Source of the DNA: JAEKLB01 sp050249235
Lineage (GTDB): Bacteria > Actinomycetota > Acidimicrobiia > Acidimicrobiales > CADCSY01
Assembly (NCBI GenBank): GCA_050249235.1
Contig: JBFWQW010000039.1
Location: 1-23,408 of the forward strand
Reading direction: 5' to 3'
Length of the DNA stretch: 23,408 nt
Under the pieces are notes generated by a model, which made no database searches, was not told the origin of the DNA, and saw only the letters and a list, made by a program, of their open reading frames with translations. Below are positions 1 to 6,569 of this stretch, in pieces; positions within the stretch are counted from its first letter, which is position 1, and every line of letters starts with the position of its first letter. A program made the translations under genes and the position numbers.

Positions 1-1
1 G

Positions 2-649
2 GAGCGGCTGGCGGCCGCGGCCGCGTCGTTCCCGGCCGCCGACGGCGACCGGGGCCGCGGCGGGGTGGTGGCGGTCCGAGCCGACGTCGGCACGGGCGAG
101 GGCGCGACCGCGTTCGTGGAGCAGGCGGTCGAGGCGCTCGGGGGCCTCGACATCCTGGTCGTCAACGGCGGCGGCCCGCCGGCCGGCACGTTCGAGTCGA
201 CCCCCCTCGAGGCCTATCCGGGCGCGCTGGCGGCGAACCTGCTGTCCGTCGTCGGCATGTGCCGGGCGGCGGTGCCGGCGATGCGGTCGCAGGGTTGGGG
301 CCGGGTGGTGGCCATCACCTCGTTCGGGGTGCGCCAGCCCATCGCCGACCTGATCCTCTCGAACACCGCCAGGGCCGGCGCCACCGGGTTCCTCAAGACC
401 CTCGCTCTCGAGGTCGCCGCCGACGGCGTGACGGTGAACTCGGTGCTCCCCGGCTACCACGCCACCGAGCGGCTGACGAGCCTGTACGGCGACGACCTGG
501 GCGGCCTGGCCGGGTCGGTGCCGGCCGGCGTGATCGGCGACCCGGTCGACTTCGGCGCGGTGGTGGCCTTCCTCTGCTCGGAGCGGGCCCGGTACGTGAC
601 CGGCACCGCCCTCGCCGTGGACGGCGGGTCCGTCCGCGGCCTCCTCTGA
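2..649 (+). CDS. SDR family protein, 5'-truncated by window edge, atypical active site
   Basis: This reading frame is open from the first bases of the window, so the N-terminus with the TGxxxGxG cofactor loop is missing. What is present is a Rossmann-type short-chain dehydrogenase/reductase: LDILVVNGGG corresponds to the NNAG strand, then a serine in VVAITS, and the C-terminal GDPVDFGAVVAFLCS...VTGTALAVDGG typical of FabG-like SDRs. The usual YxxxK active site is not there: the aligned stretch reads LSNTARAG, so Ser stands for the catalytic Tyr and Arg for the Lys. A subgroup of FabG-like SDRs with SNxxRAG at this place is familiar to me, so this is probably a family trait rather than decay. 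Substrate unknown. The DUF1330 gene follows 31 nt downstream on the same strand and may be co-transcribed. Confidence 0.9.
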   Translation, partial: ERLAAAAASFPAADGDRGRGGVVAVRADVGTGEGATAFVEQAVEALGGLDILVVNGGGPPAGTFESTPLEAYPGALAANLLSVVGMCRAAVPAMRSQGWGRVVAITSFGVRQPIADLILSNTARAGATGFLKTLALEVAADGVTVNSVLPGYHATERLTSLYGDDLGGLAGSVPAGVIGDPVDFGAVVAFLCSERARYVTGTALAVDGGSVRGLL

Positions 650-680
650 ACCCGTCCACCAGCCCGCGAGGGAGGACCCC

Positions 681-995
681 GTGCCCGCAGCCGCCTACGT
701 GATCGTCGAGGTCGACGTCCACGACACCGACGCCTACGGCCCCTACGTCGACGGTGCCACGGCCAGCGTCGCCGCCAGCGGGGGTCGCTACCTCGCCCGG
801 GGGGGCCGGACCCGGGGCCTCGAGGGCGAGCCGCCCCGCTCCCGCGTGGTGGTGCTCGGGTTCCCCGACTTCGACGCCGCGGTGGCCTGGTACGAGTCGG
901 ACGCCTACCAGCAGGTGGCCCCGATCCGCCACGGCGCCGCCGTCAGCCGCATGTTCGTGGTGGAGGCGCTGGAGGCGCCGCCGGGCACGGCCTGA
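681..995 (+). CDS. DUF1330 domain protein
   Basis: This 104-aa protein is a small ferredoxin-like alpha/beta barrel of the DUF1330 family: an N-terminal strand AYVIVEVDVHD, YGPYVDGATASVAASGGRYLARGG, then VVVLGFPDFDAAVAWYESDAYQQVAPIRHGAAVSRMFVVE, which covers the whole family length. The family is dimeric and related to the ABM/EthD folds; no reaction is firmly assigned. The GTG start at 681 is chosen because GAGGGAGG lies just upstream at suitable spacing. The TGA stop sits inside the loop of a perfect hairpin (983-1006), the likely end of the transcript that includes the SDR gene. Family assignment is confident, function unknown. Confidence 0.85.
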   Translation: MPAAAYVIVEVDVHDTDAYGPYVDGATASVAASGGRYLARGGRTRGLEGEPPRSRVVVLGFPDFDAAVAWYESDAYQQVAPIRHGAAVSRMFVVEALEAPPGTA

Positions 996-1006
996 GGGCC
1001 GTGCCC
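983..1006 (+). terminator. Perfect 10-bp stem hairpin enclosing the DUF1330 stop codon
   Basis: GGGCACGGCC at 983-992 pairs perfectly with GGCCGTGCCC at 997-1006; the 4-nt loop TGAG contains the TGA stop (993-995). No T tract follows. Its place at the end of the gene supports a factor-independent terminator or an RNA 3'-end stabiliser. Confidence 0.6.
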
Positions 1007-1209
1007 CCGGCTCACGGCGGCGCGCCCGTCGCGCCCGTCGCGCCGCTCGCCCCGCCCGTCCGTTCGCACCGCCGGTCGGCCGGCCGTCGAGAGTTGGGCC
1101 GGCGTTGCCTTGGCGCTGGCGCTGCCACGGAGGATGCTTGCATCTCGTGCTCGACCCTCGCGGGTGCGGTGGGGGTGGACGTCGGTCGAGGAGGGAGGAG
1201 GATGCGCTC

Positions 1210-1935
1210 GTGGTGACCTCGCGGGAGCACTGGGAGGAGGTCTACCGGCACTGGCCGCTCTCGCTCGTCGCGCCGGACGACCCGGTCGGCGTCGCTGCCT
1301 TGGACCACTTCGGCGACGTCGAGGGTCGTCGGCTGCTGGACCTGGGCGCGGGCCGGGGCGAGTTCTCCGTCTTCTTCGCCAGCCATGGTGCCCGGGTGGT
1401 GGCGCTCGACCGGAGCGAAGTCGCCGCCGAGGCGCTCCGCCAGGCCTGCCGGGACAGTGGCATCGACAACGTCGAACCCGTGGCGGCCGAGGCCTTCGAC
1501 ATCGCCAGGCTCGGGCCCTTCGACCTGGTCTTCGGGAAGTTCATCCTCCACCACATCGAGCCGTTCGCCGAGTTCGCGCCCGTGCTGCGGGCCGCCCTGG
1601 CGCCGGACGGGCGGGCCTACTTCCACGAGAACAGCGCCATGAGCGGCCTGCTGATCTGGTTCCGCGACCACGTCGTCGGGCGCTTCGGCGTCCCGAAGTA
1701 CGGCGACGACGACGAGTTCCCGCTGGAGCCGAGCGAGGTGGCCGAGCTCCGCCGGCACTTCGCCGTCGAGGTCGACATCCGCGAGACGTACCTCGCCCGC
1801 CTGGCGTCGACCTACCTCACGAAGGGCCGGCTCGACCGGCCGGCGGCCTCCGTCGACGGGCTGCTGCACCGGGTGCCGGCCCTCCGCCGGCGCTCCTACT
1901 ACCAGGATCTCCGGCTCCGCCCCCACCCGTCGTAG
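1210..1935 (+). CDS. Class I SAM-dependent methyltransferase
   Basis: This 241-aa protein has a Rossmann methyltransferase core. Motif I is LLDLGAGRGEFSVFFASHG (SAM-binding glycine loop), followed by the acidic residue at the end of strand 2 (VVALDRSEVA), then FDLVFGKFILHHIEPF as motif IV/post-IV of ubiE/Methyltransf_11-type enzymes, and FHENSAMS. The C-terminal third is basic and less conserved and may bind the substrate, which cannot be identified here. GTG at 1210 is chosen because AGGAGG at 1196-1201 lies 8 nt upstream; GTG at 1213 is an alternative. A 214-nt gap separates it from the previous gene, so it probably has its own promoter. It converges on the DedA gene with only 18 nt between the stops. 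Confidence 0.88.
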   Translation: MVTSREHWEEVYRHWPLSLVAPDDPVGVAALDHFGDVEGRRLLDLGAGRGEFSVFFASHGARVVALDRSEVAAEALRQACRDSGIDNVEPVAAEAFDIARLGPFDLVFGKFILHHIEPFAEFAPVLRAALAPDGRAYFHENSAMSGLLIWFRDHVVGRFGVPKYGDDDEFPLEPSEVAELRRHFAVEVDIRETYLARLASTYLTKGRLDRPAASVDGLLHRVPALRRRSYYQDLRLRPHPS

Positions 1936-1953
1936 GCCCGGGCGGCCACGGGC

Positions 1954-2583
1954 TCAGCGGGTGGCGAGGACCATCCGGCGCTTGCGGACGGCGAGCACGA
2001 CGAGGGCCGCGACCAGCAGGACGAGCACGGTGTAGCCGGCCGGCCCGACCCAACCCTCGACGGTGTCCCAGCGGTTGCCCAGCTGCCAGCCGGCGTAGAT
2101 GAACGCGGCGTTCCAGACGCCGCTGCCGAGGACCGTGAGGCCGATGAACTTGGGCAGCGGCATGCGGGCCACCCCGGCCGGGACGGACACGATGCTGCGC
2201 AGCAGGGGGATGCAGCGGCAGACCAGCACGACGACGCCGCCGTGGCGCTCGAAGAAGCGCTCGCCCCGCTCGAGGTCCTTCGGGCCGAACACCACGAACC
2301 AGCGCTTCTCGGCCAGGGCACCGAGCCGCTCGTAGCCGAAGGCGGCGCCGGCGGCGTAGAGCACGAGCGCGGCGATCAGCGCGCCGATCGTGGCCGCGGC
2401 CCACGCCGCGACGGCGTTGATGTCGCCCCGGGAGGCGGCGAAGCCGGTGAACGGCAGGATCACCTCGGACGGGATGGGCGGGAAGATCGTCTCCAGCAGG
2501 GTGAGGGCACCGACGCCGACCACGCCGAGGCGGTCGATCACGTCGACGACCCAGCCGGCCATGCCCCCGAGGTCCTCGTCCAC
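1954..2583 (-). CDS. DedA family (VTT domain) integral membrane protein
   Basis: This 209-aa membrane protein belongs to the DedA/SNARE-associated family. The diagnostic N-terminal re-entrant motif ETIFPPIPSEVILPFTGFAA is present, followed by a hydrophobic helix (AAATIGALIAALVLYAAGAAFGYERLG), then FFERHGGVVVLVCRCIPLLRSIVSVPAGVARMPLPKFI with the conserved Arg residues and PAG of the second half, and a last TM helix (YTVLVLLVAALVVLAVRKRR). DedA proteins act in the cytoplasmic membrane in lipid flipping or recycling and proton-motive-force homeostasis; the substrate here is unknown. GTG at 2583 is the longest start; ATG seven codons inside (2562) is a credible alternative. A TAGCAT box on the minus strand at 2598-2593 could be its -10. 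It is divergent from the zinc-ribbon gene. Confidence 0.9.
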   Translation of the reverse strand: MDEDLGGMAGWVVDVIDRLGVVGVGALTLLETIFPPIPSEVILPFTGFAASRGDINAVAAWAAATIGALIAALVLYAAGAAFGYERLGALAEKRWFVVFGPKDLERGERFFERHGGVVVLVCRCIPLLRSIVSVPAGVARMPLPKFIGLTVLGSGVWNAAFIYAGWQLGNRWDTVEGWVGPAGYTVLVLLVAALVVLAVRKRRMVLATR

Positions 2584-2641
2584 GAGGGCCGCATGCTACG
2601 GCACCCGCGTCGTCCCCCCGGTCAGCCAGACTGGCCGTCCG

Positions 2642-3358
2642 ATGACCGATCCCCTGCACCGCCTGCTCGAGATCCAGGATCTCGACGTCGCCGCCGACCA
2701 GCTCCGGCACCGGCGGGACACCCTCCCCGAGCGGGCCCGCCTCACCGCCGCCCGGTCCGCGGCCCACGACCACGAGAGCGGCCTCGTCGAGCTCCGTGCC
2801 TCGCTCGACCGCACCGTGGCCGAGCAGCGGGCGGCCGAGCGCGAGCTCGAGGCGCTGGCCGGCCGGGCCGAGGCGGAGGAGCGGCGGCTCTACGGGGGCG
2901 GGGTCACGGCGGTCCGCGAGGTCGAGGCCGTCCAGGCCGAGCTGGCGTCGATCGTGCGCCGCCAGGGGGCGTTGGAGGACGACGTCCTCACCCACATGGA
3001 CGAGGTCGACGAGCTCACCCGGCACATCGCCGGCGAGGAGGGCGAGCTCGCCGCCCGCCAGCAGGAGGCGGCCGGGCTCATCGGCGCCATCGAGGCGGCC
3101 GAGGCCGCCATCGACGCCGAGCTGGCCACCACCGCGGCCGCCCGGGAGGCGCTGGCCGCCACCGTCGCCGCCGACGTCCTGGCCGACTACGAGCGCCGCC
3201 GGTCGCGCCTCGGGGGCGTGGCCGTGGCCCGCCTGGAGGGCGGCCGGTGCCTCGGCTGCCACCTGTCCCTGCCGGCCACGGAGGTCGACGCCATCCGCCG
3301 GGCCCCCGAGGGGGCGCTCGTCACCCACGAGGAGTGCGGCCGGATCCTGGTCCGCTGA
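2642..3358 (+). CDS. Coiled-coil protein with C-terminal zinc ribbon (zf-RING_7/DUF164 type)
   Basis: This 238-aa protein is a long, charged, Ala/Glu/Arg-rich coiled coil (about residues 5-190) ending in a zinc ribbon: CLGCH, then about 27 residues, then HEECGRILVR. Length and layout match the C4-type zinc-ribbon family common in Actinobacteria and Chlamydia (CT398-like), which may act in nucleic-acid transactions or as a flagellar/secretion scaffold; no activity is established. The second zinc knuckle usually reads CxxCGRIL, and here the first Cys is replaced by His (HEEC), which could still bind zinc. ATG 2642 starts the MTDPLHRLLEIQDLD segment usual for the family. Its TGA overlaps by one base the ATG of the next gene, so the two are probably translationally coupled. 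Confidence 0.85.
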   Translation: MTDPLHRLLEIQDLDVAADQLRHRRDTLPERARLTAARSAAHDHESGLVELRASLDRTVAEQRAAERELEALAGRAEAEERRLYGGGVTAVREVEAVQAELASIVRRQGALEDDVLTHMDEVDELTRHIAGEEGELAARQQEAAGLIGAIEAAEAAIDAELATTAAAREALAATVAADVLADYERRRSRLGGVAVARLEGGRCLGCHLSLPATEVDAIRRAPEGALVTHEECGRILVR

Positions 3359-3831
3359 TGCTGCTGTGGTTCGCGGGGATGTCGTTCCTCGCCGTCTGGG
3401 TGGTCTTCCGCGACCCCGCCATCGACCACCGCCTGGTGGTCGCCGGTGCGCTCCTCCCGGACCTGATCGACGCCCCGACCGGGGGCCGCTGGTTCGCCCA
3501 CACGCTGCTGGCCAGCGTGGTGCTGCTCGCCGGGGTGATGCTCGGCACGAGGGGACGCCGGCTCCGGCGCCGCCAGCTCCTGGCCCTGCCGATCGGCACG
3601 TTCTTGCACCTGGTCCTCGACGGCATGTGGGCCGACCGTGACCGGTTCTGGTGGCCGTTCTTCGGTCCGGACGTGGCCGATCGTCCCCTGCCGAGCGTCG
3701 AGCGGGGCGTCCTCAACCTGGCCCTCGAGCTGGCCGGCGCCGCCGCACTGGTGTGGGCCTGGCGCACGTTCCGGCTCGATCAGCCGGCGGTGCGCCGCCG
3801 GTTCCTCACCACCGGCCGCCTCCCGCGCTGA
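3358..3831 (+). CDS. Membrane-bound putative metal-dependent hydrolase (DUF457/YdjM-like)
   Basis: This 157-aa protein has hydrophobic helices at about residues 1-17, 22-32, 50-62, 75-88 and 120-135. Conserved polar motifs lie between them: DHRL, LLPDLID, WFAHTLL and GTFLHLVLDGMW, where the His and Asp residues resemble the metal-site pattern of the LexA-regulated membrane hydrolase family YdjM/DUF457. Function is not established. The ATG at 3358 overlaps the previous stop (TGATG), indicating coupling with the zinc-ribbon gene. It converges with the protein phosphatase gene, with 27 nt between stops and no convincing terminator there. Confidence 0.7.
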   Translation: MLLWFAGMSFLAVWVVFRDPAIDHRLVVAGALLPDLIDAPTGGRWFAHTLLASVVLLAGVMLGTRGRRLRRRQLLALPIGTFLHLVLDGMWADRDRFWWPFFGPDVADRPLPSVERGVLNLALELAGAAALVWAWRTFRLDQPAVRRRFLTTGRLPR

Positions 3832-3858
3832 GAGGGGTGGGTCGAGCGGTGGGCGCGC

Positions 3859-4344
3859 TCAGGCCCGGGCCGCCTCGATCCGGGCCGCGACCCGGTCGAG
3901 CTGCTCCCGCTGCAGCTGGCTGTCGGGGCCGGCGCCGCCCCGGTGGGCCCGCACGTGCAGGGCGGCCTCGGCGTGGGGCACGCCCAGGTTGACCAGCACG
4001 AGGGTGGAGAGGATGCCGGTGCGGCCCATGCCGGCGCCGCAGTGCAGGATCAGCTTGTGGCCGGTGGCCACCAGGCCGGTGAGCTGGTCGGCGGTGTTGA
4101 GGAGCTCGTCGTCGCCGACCACGCCCCAGTCCGGGATCGGGTGACGGCGTGACCTCGACGGGTTCTCGTCCAGCCACCGCTCGAAGTCGGGGAAGCGGAG
4201 ATGGATCTCCGGCGTCTCGACCAGCGAGACGAGGATGTCGGCGCCGGCCTGGGCCAGGGCCGCGTCGGGGTCGGGGCCGACGTCGCTGAACGAGGCGCAC
4301 CACAGCGCGCCGGGTGCCAGGTCGTTCAGGGGGATCTCGTCCAT
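3859..4344 (-). CDS. Protein tyrosine / dual-specificity phosphatase family
   Basis: This 161-aa Cys-based phosphatase shows the P-loop signature HCGAGMGRTG (CX5R, catalytic Cys near residue 101) and an upstream general-acid loop HPIPDWGV (Asp near residue 71), as in CDKN3-like and other atypical dual-specificity phosphatases. The C-terminal GGAGPDSQLQREQ resembles the Gln-containing loop that positions catalytic water. It would hydrolyse phosphotyrosine, phosphoserine or another phosphate monoester in the cytoplasm. ATG 4344 is chosen because MDEIPLND begins the conserved part; the frame stays open a further 17 codons upstream without family-like sequence. The strong palindrome at 4403-4434 separates it from the upstream crotonase gene, so it is probably transcribed on its own. 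Confidence 0.88.
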   Translation of the reverse strand: MDEIPLNDLAPGALWCASFSDVGPDPDAALAQAGADILVSLVETPEIHLRFPDFERWLDENPSRSRRHPIPDWGVVGDDELLNTADQLTGLVATGHKLILHCGAGMGRTGILSTLVLVNLGVPHAEAALHVRAHRGGAGPDSQLQREQLDRVAARIEAARA

Positions 4345-4402
4345 GGCCGCAGCCTGCCACGGGAGGCGGAACCGCTCGCAGCCGGCGGCCGCCACGGACG
4401 GG

Positions 4403-4434
4403 GTCGACCCCCCGGCCCGGGCCGGGGGGTCGAC
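4403..4434 (-). terminator. Perfect 32-bp palindrome between crotonase and phosphatase genes
   Basis: A 32-bp exact palindrome begins GTCGACCCCCCGGCC and ends with its reverse complement around a central CG. It lies 9 bp past the crotonase stop and about 59 bp before the phosphatase start, both on the minus strand. No T tract follows. It is most likely a strong hairpin terminator for the crotonase transcript. Confidence 0.6.
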
Positions 4435-4443
4435 GACGGACCT

Positions 4444-5352
4444 CTAGCGGCTGCCGCGCACCTCTGCCTTCGACAGCGGGACGACCGGGGGCGCCTCACG
4501 CCAGCTGGGGATGCCGTCCTCGGGGAGGGCGGCCGGCATCTTGTTGTCGTGCACCTCGGCCCAGTGCGAGTGGTTGATCTGGTGCAGGCTGAAGCAGGCC
4601 GTGAGGGCGTTCATGAAGCCCATGTTGTCCATGGTCTGGTTCACCGACTCCTTCACCAGGAGCGAGGTGACCGTCGGCAGCGAGGCGATGCGGCGGGCGA
4701 ACTCGAGGGTCTTCTCGGACAGCTCGTCCCGGGGGAAGACCTTCGACACCATCCCGAGGCGGTGGGCCTCGTCGACGCTGAGCGAGTCGCCGGTGAGCAT
4801 GAGCTCCTTGGTGCGACGGGGACCGAACTCCCACGGGTGGGCGAAGTACTCGACGCCGCACATGCCGAGCCGGGTGCCGACCACGTCGGCGAACTCGGCG
4901 TCGTCGGAGGCGACGATGAGGTCACAGGCCCACATCAGCATCAGGCCGGCGGCGTAGACCGTGCCCTGCACCTGGGCCACGGTGATCTTGCGCAGGTTCC
5001 GCCAGCGGATGGTGTTCTGGAAGAAGTAGTGCCACTCCTGGAGCATCCGGCCCTCGGCGCCCTTGTAGGTGCCGCCGTTGCCGAGGAAGCTCGGGTGCAT
5101 GTCGGGCCCGGGCGTGCGCTCGGCGATCGACTCCGCCGAGCCGAGGTCGTGGCCCGACGAGAAGAGCGGGCCGTTGCCCCCGAAGATGACCACCCGGACC
5201 GTGTCGTCGGCTTCGGCCCGGAGGAAGGCGTCGTTCAGCTCGACCAGCAGGCCCCGGTTCTGCGCGTTCCGGCTCTTCTCCCGGTTGAGCATGATCCTGG
5301 CGATCGTGCCGTCGTCGATCGTCTCGTAGGTGACGTACTTGTAGTCGGCCAT
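4444..5352 (-). CDS. Enoyl-CoA hydratase/isomerase (crotonase) superfamily protein, atypical active site
   Basis: This 302-aa protein has the crotonase fold. Recognisable parts are IARIMLNREKSRNAQN, VVIFGGNGPLFSSGHDLGSA (first oxyanion-hole strand), ITVAQVQGTVYAAGLMLMWACDLIVASDDAEFAD (second oxyanion-hole turn) and TGDSLSVDEAHRLGMVSKVFP. The two glutamates that protonate and activate water in true enoyl-CoA hydratases are not found: the GGGxE position reads AAGLM, and the PE..lG position reads VVGTRLGM. The GVEYFAHPWEFGPR block marks an actinobacterial subgroup I have seen in annotated EchA-like proteins without a specific function. It presumably binds an acyl-CoA but may not hydrate it. ATG 5352 is preferred because AAGGGG lies about 6 nt upstream; ATG 5358 (two codons earlier) would overlap it. 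Confidence 0.88.
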   Translation of the reverse strand: MADYKYVTYETIDDGTIARIMLNREKSRNAQNRGLLVELNDAFLRAEADDTVRVVIFGGNGPLFSSGHDLGSAESIAERTPGPDMHPSFLGNGGTYKGAEGRMLQEWHYFFQNTIRWRNLRKITVAQVQGTVYAAGLMLMWACDLIVASDDAEFADVVGTRLGMCGVEYFAHPWEFGPRRTKELMLTGDSLSVDEAHRLGMVSKVFPRDELSEKTLEFARRIASLPTVTSLLVKESVNQTMDNMGFMNALTACFSLHQINHSHWAEVHDNKMPAALPEDGIPSWREAPPVVPLSKAEVRGSR

Positions 5353-5441
5353 CTGCATCCCCTTCGGCTCTGCTGTCCTTCGGCTCCGCGGCTCATCGGG
5401 CGAGAAACGGCCTGATTCGTGCGTGCACCCCGTGTGCGGCG

Positions 5442-5447
5442 ACCCTA
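5442..5447 (-). promoter_or_regulatory. Candidate -10 box (TAGGGT) for the crotonase gene
   Basis: TAGGGT on the minus strand fits the actinobacterial TAnnnT -10 pattern. It would place transcription start near 5435, leaving a leader of about 80 nt. No convincing -35 box is seen. Confidence 0.3.
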
Positions 5448-5543
5448 GCCCGACCGGGCCCGGCCCTCCCGGGGTCGGCCTAGACACCCGGGCCCGGAGT
5501 GCCGGCCCGGGCCGCCGCGCGCCACCTGGGCGGCTCTGACCCC

Positions 5544-5571
5544 TAGGGTGGGTGCAGCGATCGCACCCACC
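5544..5571 (+). promoter_or_regulatory. Candidate -10 box overlapping a 9-bp inverted repeat (operator-like)
   Basis: TAGGGT (5544-5549) fits TAnnnT. It overlaps GGTGGGTGC (5547-5555), which is repeated inverted as GCACCCACC (5563-5571) after a 7-nt spacer. The overlap suggests a repressor site at the start of the SHOCT-like gene's transcript, although an RNA hairpin is also possible. Confidence 0.35.
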
Positions 5572-5660
5572 GAGGTGGGGAGCGCCGGGCACCCGTCGTC
5601 GCGGGCCGCCTCGGCCAGCTCGAGCGGTCGGTCCACATCCGCCGATGAGGGGTCTTTCCC

Positions 5661-5927
5661 ATGGGTGCACGAGGCACGAGCTTCGCAAAGTTGGATCGCG
5701 AACGTTCGAAGAAGGCGAAGGCGGCCGCCAAGCGCGAGCGCCGGGTCGAGCGGGGCGACGAGGTCGACGCCCTCGAGGAGCTGCCGGCCGGCGAGGGGGA
5801 GCTCGCCCCCGACGAGCTGCTCCGCATGGTCGAGCAGATCCAGCGTCGCTTCGACGCCGAGGAGATCGACTTCGAGGAGTACGAGGAGCGCAAGTCCGCC
5901 CTCCTCGCCCGTATCAAGATCGACTGA
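5661..5927 (+). CDS. Small basic/acidic protein with SHOCT-like C-terminus
   Basis: This 88-aa protein has a strongly basic N-terminal half (ARGTSFAKLDRERSKKAKAAAKRERR) and an acidic helical C-terminal half. The final part, VEQIQRRFDAEEIDFEEYEERKSALLARI, resembles the short SHOCT domain (Leu-rich helix, then D/E-G/F-I-x-x-EEYxxxKxxLL), which usually sits at the C-terminus of other proteins. Similar stand-alone proteins beginning MGxRGxSFAKLxRE are widespread in actinobacteria; no function is known to me. The ATG at 5661 has GAGGGG about 8 nt upstream. Two hairpins follow its stop. Confidence 0.8.
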   Translation: MGARGTSFAKLDRERSKKAKAAAKRERRVERGDEVDALEELPAGEGELAPDELLRMVEQIQRRFDAEEIDFEEYEERKSALLARIKID

Positions 5928-5935
5928 TCCCCGCT

Positions 5936-5986
5936 CGTTCCTTGTCGACGCAGGCGGCATCGCTCCGCCAGCGTCGACAGCGAACG
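5936..5986. repeat. Long imperfect inverted repeat in the convergent 3' region
   Basis: Arms CGTTC-C-T-TGTCGACGC-A-GGCGG and CCGCC-A-GCGTCGACA-G-C-GAACG pair around the 7-nt loop CATCGCT, with only a C/C and an A/A mismatch and one T/G pair. It starts 9 nt after the SHOCT-like stop. It could be a terminator for that gene or a dispersed palindromic element. Confidence 0.55.
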
Positions 5987-6015
5987 GGTGCACGGACGTA
6001 CGGGTCCGAGAGCGG

Positions 6016-6047
6016 GAGGAGCCGGTGCCCGCGGGCACCGGCTCCTC
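6016..6047. terminator. Perfect 32-bp palindrome between convergent genes
   Basis: GAGGAGCCGGTGCCC (6016-6030) continues through central CG into its exact reverse complement ending at 6047. It lies between the SHOCT-like gene (plus, ends 5927) and the membrane protein gene (minus, ends 6072). It is suited to act as a bidirectional terminator; no T tract on either side. Confidence 0.6.
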
Positions 6048-6071
6048 GTCGCGCGTCGTCGGGCCGAACGA

Positions 6072-6512
6072 TCAGGCGAGACCGGGGCTCTCGACCGGCT
6101 CCTTGCTCTTCAGGAACCCCCCGTACACGCCACCGGCGGCCAGCAGGATGCCGAGGTAGGCGCCGAAGCCCAGGTAGTCCGTCTCCGAGGCCAGCTTGAT
6201 CAGGAGCAGGACGAGCACGGCGATGGTGCCGAAGAAGATGGCCTGGTTCAGGGGTACGGGCAGGTCCGGGAGCTTGGTGCTCGTGAACTTCGTGATGAAC
6301 AGGGCGGCCAGGATGGCCAGGATCACGAGGATGGCGAGCCAGGCCCAGAGAGTCTTGATCTCTTGAACGGCGCTGTAGGACTCCTCGAAGGACGCGAGGC
6401 CGGCCAGGTCGAACTCGACGTGGTGCCACGGGAAGAACAAGAGGTCGATGAGGAGGGCGAGCCCGGTCCCCCCGATGATCTTGTCGCTCAACGTGAGTTT
6501 GCTCAGGTCCAC
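6072..6512 (-). CDS. Hypothetical four-TM membrane protein
   Basis: This 146-aa protein has four predicted membrane helices: IIGGTGLALLIDLLFFPW, LWAWLAILVILAILAALFI, AIFFGTIAVLVLLLIKLA and YLGFGAYLGILLAAGGVYGGFL. A polar loop follows helix 1 (HHVEFDLAGLASFEESYSAVQEIKT), and the C-terminal tail KSKEPVESPG is presumably cytoplasmic. No enzymatic motif is visible; similar small proteins annotated as hypothetical occur in actinobacteria. GTG 6512 is chosen because AAGGGGG lies about 7 nt upstream and the conserved-looking DLSKLTLSDKIIG follows directly. It is divergent from the 113-aa gene at 6670. Confidence 0.75.
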   Translation of the reverse strand: MDLSKLTLSDKIIGGTGLALLIDLLFFPWHHVEFDLAGLASFEESYSAVQEIKTLWAWLAILVILAILAALFITKFTSTKLPDLPVPLNQAIFFGTIAVLVLLLIKLASETDYLGFGAYLGILLAAGGVYGGFLKSKEPVESPGLA

Positions 6513-6569
6513 CAGGGTCCCCCTTGTTGGGGCGCCACGGACGGCGCGATTTGCAAGAAGTAGAGCAGG

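Larger units (their letters stand above)
5353..5660. other. 308-bp divergent intergenic region
   Basis: No gene is seen. It lies between the divergent crotonase and SHOCT-like genes and holds two CTAGGGT elements (minus strand 5447-5442; plus strand 5544-5549) that fit a TAnnnT -10 box, and an inverted repeat at 5547-5571. The rest is GC-rich without recognised signals. Confidence 0.5.

Noticed and set aside
1027..1060. GTCGCGCCC tandem-like repeats after the DUF1330 gene
   Set aside because: Two to three short imperfect copies in low-complexity GC-rich DNA; no function suggested.
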